Made by a program: the position numbers and the translations under genes. Positions 63,860 to 64,000 of a DNA stretch of 64,000 nucleotides are shown one piece after another. Where the stretch lies: contig NZ_AP019829.2 in the NCBI RefSeq assembly GCF_007990545.2, positions 1,736,001-1,800,000 of the forward strand, written 5' to 3'. Numbering within the stretch: position 1 is the stretch's first letter; every line of letters begins with the position of its first letter. The DNA comes from Leptotrichia wadei (GTDB taxonomy: Bacteria > Fusobacteriota > Fusobacteriia > Fusobacteriales > Leptotrichiaceae). A model generated the notes under the pieces. The model saw nothing but the letters and a program-made list of their open reading frames with translations. It did not search any database and was not told the DNA's origin.

Positions 63860-64000
63860 TATCATTAATTCTGGAAAAGAAAAGATAAAAAGAAAAAAAA
63901 TAGAAATTGGAATGTTAGCACTGATTAATACAGTTATTGGATTTAATATAAATGCAGATCCTTTAAATTTACCAAAGGAATATTCTGAAAATATTGCAGT
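63840..64000 (+). CDS. N-terminus of exported or surface protein, cut by window edge
   Basis: 53 codons. GTG start at 63840 after GGAGGGGG (63828-63835). The N-terminus is long and basic (RKKINNIINSGKEKIKRKK) before a hydrophobic stretch IEIGMLALINTVIGFNINA and a probable signal peptidase site near residue 38, then DPLNLPKEYSENIA. The extended signal resembles those of large fusobacterial surface proteins, but too little remains to name a family. Confidence 0.65.
   Translation, partial: MRKKINNIINSGKEKIKRKKIEIGMLALINTVIGFNINADPLNLPKEYSENIA

Noticed and set aside
1-64000. CRISPR array or rRNA/tRNA genes
   Set aside because: No regularly spaced direct repeats and no rRNA or tRNA sequence signatures were seen on either strand.

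Overview
The window looks like chromosome from a Leptotrichia-type member of the Fusobacteriota. The DNA is very AT-rich. It encodes two giant autotransporters with the N-terminal region typical of Leptotrichia/Fusobacterium surface proteins, a PolC-type replicase, a patatin type Vd autotransporter, LPS-export genes (so a diderm envelope) and an F-type ATPase c subunit with Na+-type ligand residues. This assignment comes from recognising protein families, not from a database search. No rRNA, tRNA or CRISPR array was seen.

Layout. 1-1220: the start of an atp operon (atpB, then truncated atpE), reading leftward. 1641-4312: glutamate/Na+ symporter gltS and a secreted GHL10-type hydrolase. 4523-23353: a surface-protein region with two paralogous autotransporters of about 2,100-2,200 residues flanking ridA, a patatin/beta-barrel protein, proS and a small secreted protein. 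23582-25250: a rightward island with a methyltransferase and an AtpZ/AtpI-like pair. 25324-26722: an IS200/IS605-type element carrying only tnpB. 26757-45225: a long leftward array, read from the right as lptB, an S51 peptidase, a RloA/RloB-like (AbiL-type) putative antiphage pair, alaS, ruvX, secD-secF, alr, cvpA, two LptF/LptG permeases, an M16 peptidase, rodA, an RluA-family synthase and accD-accA. 45654-46377: a decayed second copy of the tnpB element followed by a small acidic orphan gene. 46498-48148: a preQ1-I-like riboswitch controlling a queuosine-precursor transporter and a small radical SAM protein. 48240-50853: trmN6, a yebC-family gene and class I aldolase. 51020-53609: NAD salvage (nadE-pncB-NMN/NaMN adenylyltransferase). 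53841-63326: polC, fhs, a NimA-like flavoprotein, a TPR/Sel1 protein and a MalY/PatB C-S lyase. The right edge cuts a secreted or surface protein.

How it fits together. The leftward array is mostly envelope biogenesis (lipid A/LPS export, Sec accessory subunits, alanine racemase, RodA, acetyl-CoA carboxyltransferase) plus translation (AlaRS, ProRS elsewhere). The outer membrane built this way carries the two classical autotransporters and the type Vd phospholipase.

Most interesting points: (i) a complete aptamer/antiterminator/terminator architecture that puts a radical SAM protein with an unusual CX4CX2C cluster motif under apparent preQ1 control; (ii) an intact TnpB element and a 5'-end relic of the same family 19 kb away, the relic apparently lending a promoter, and a false N-terminal extension, to the next gene; (iii) an AtpZ/AtpI pair and atpB-atpE arranged as if separated by a ~24-kb inversion; (iv) a family of GCAAGG hairpins, one of which encodes the last codons of the atpI-like gene; (v) a PolC whose PHP domain has lost several metal-ligand positions.
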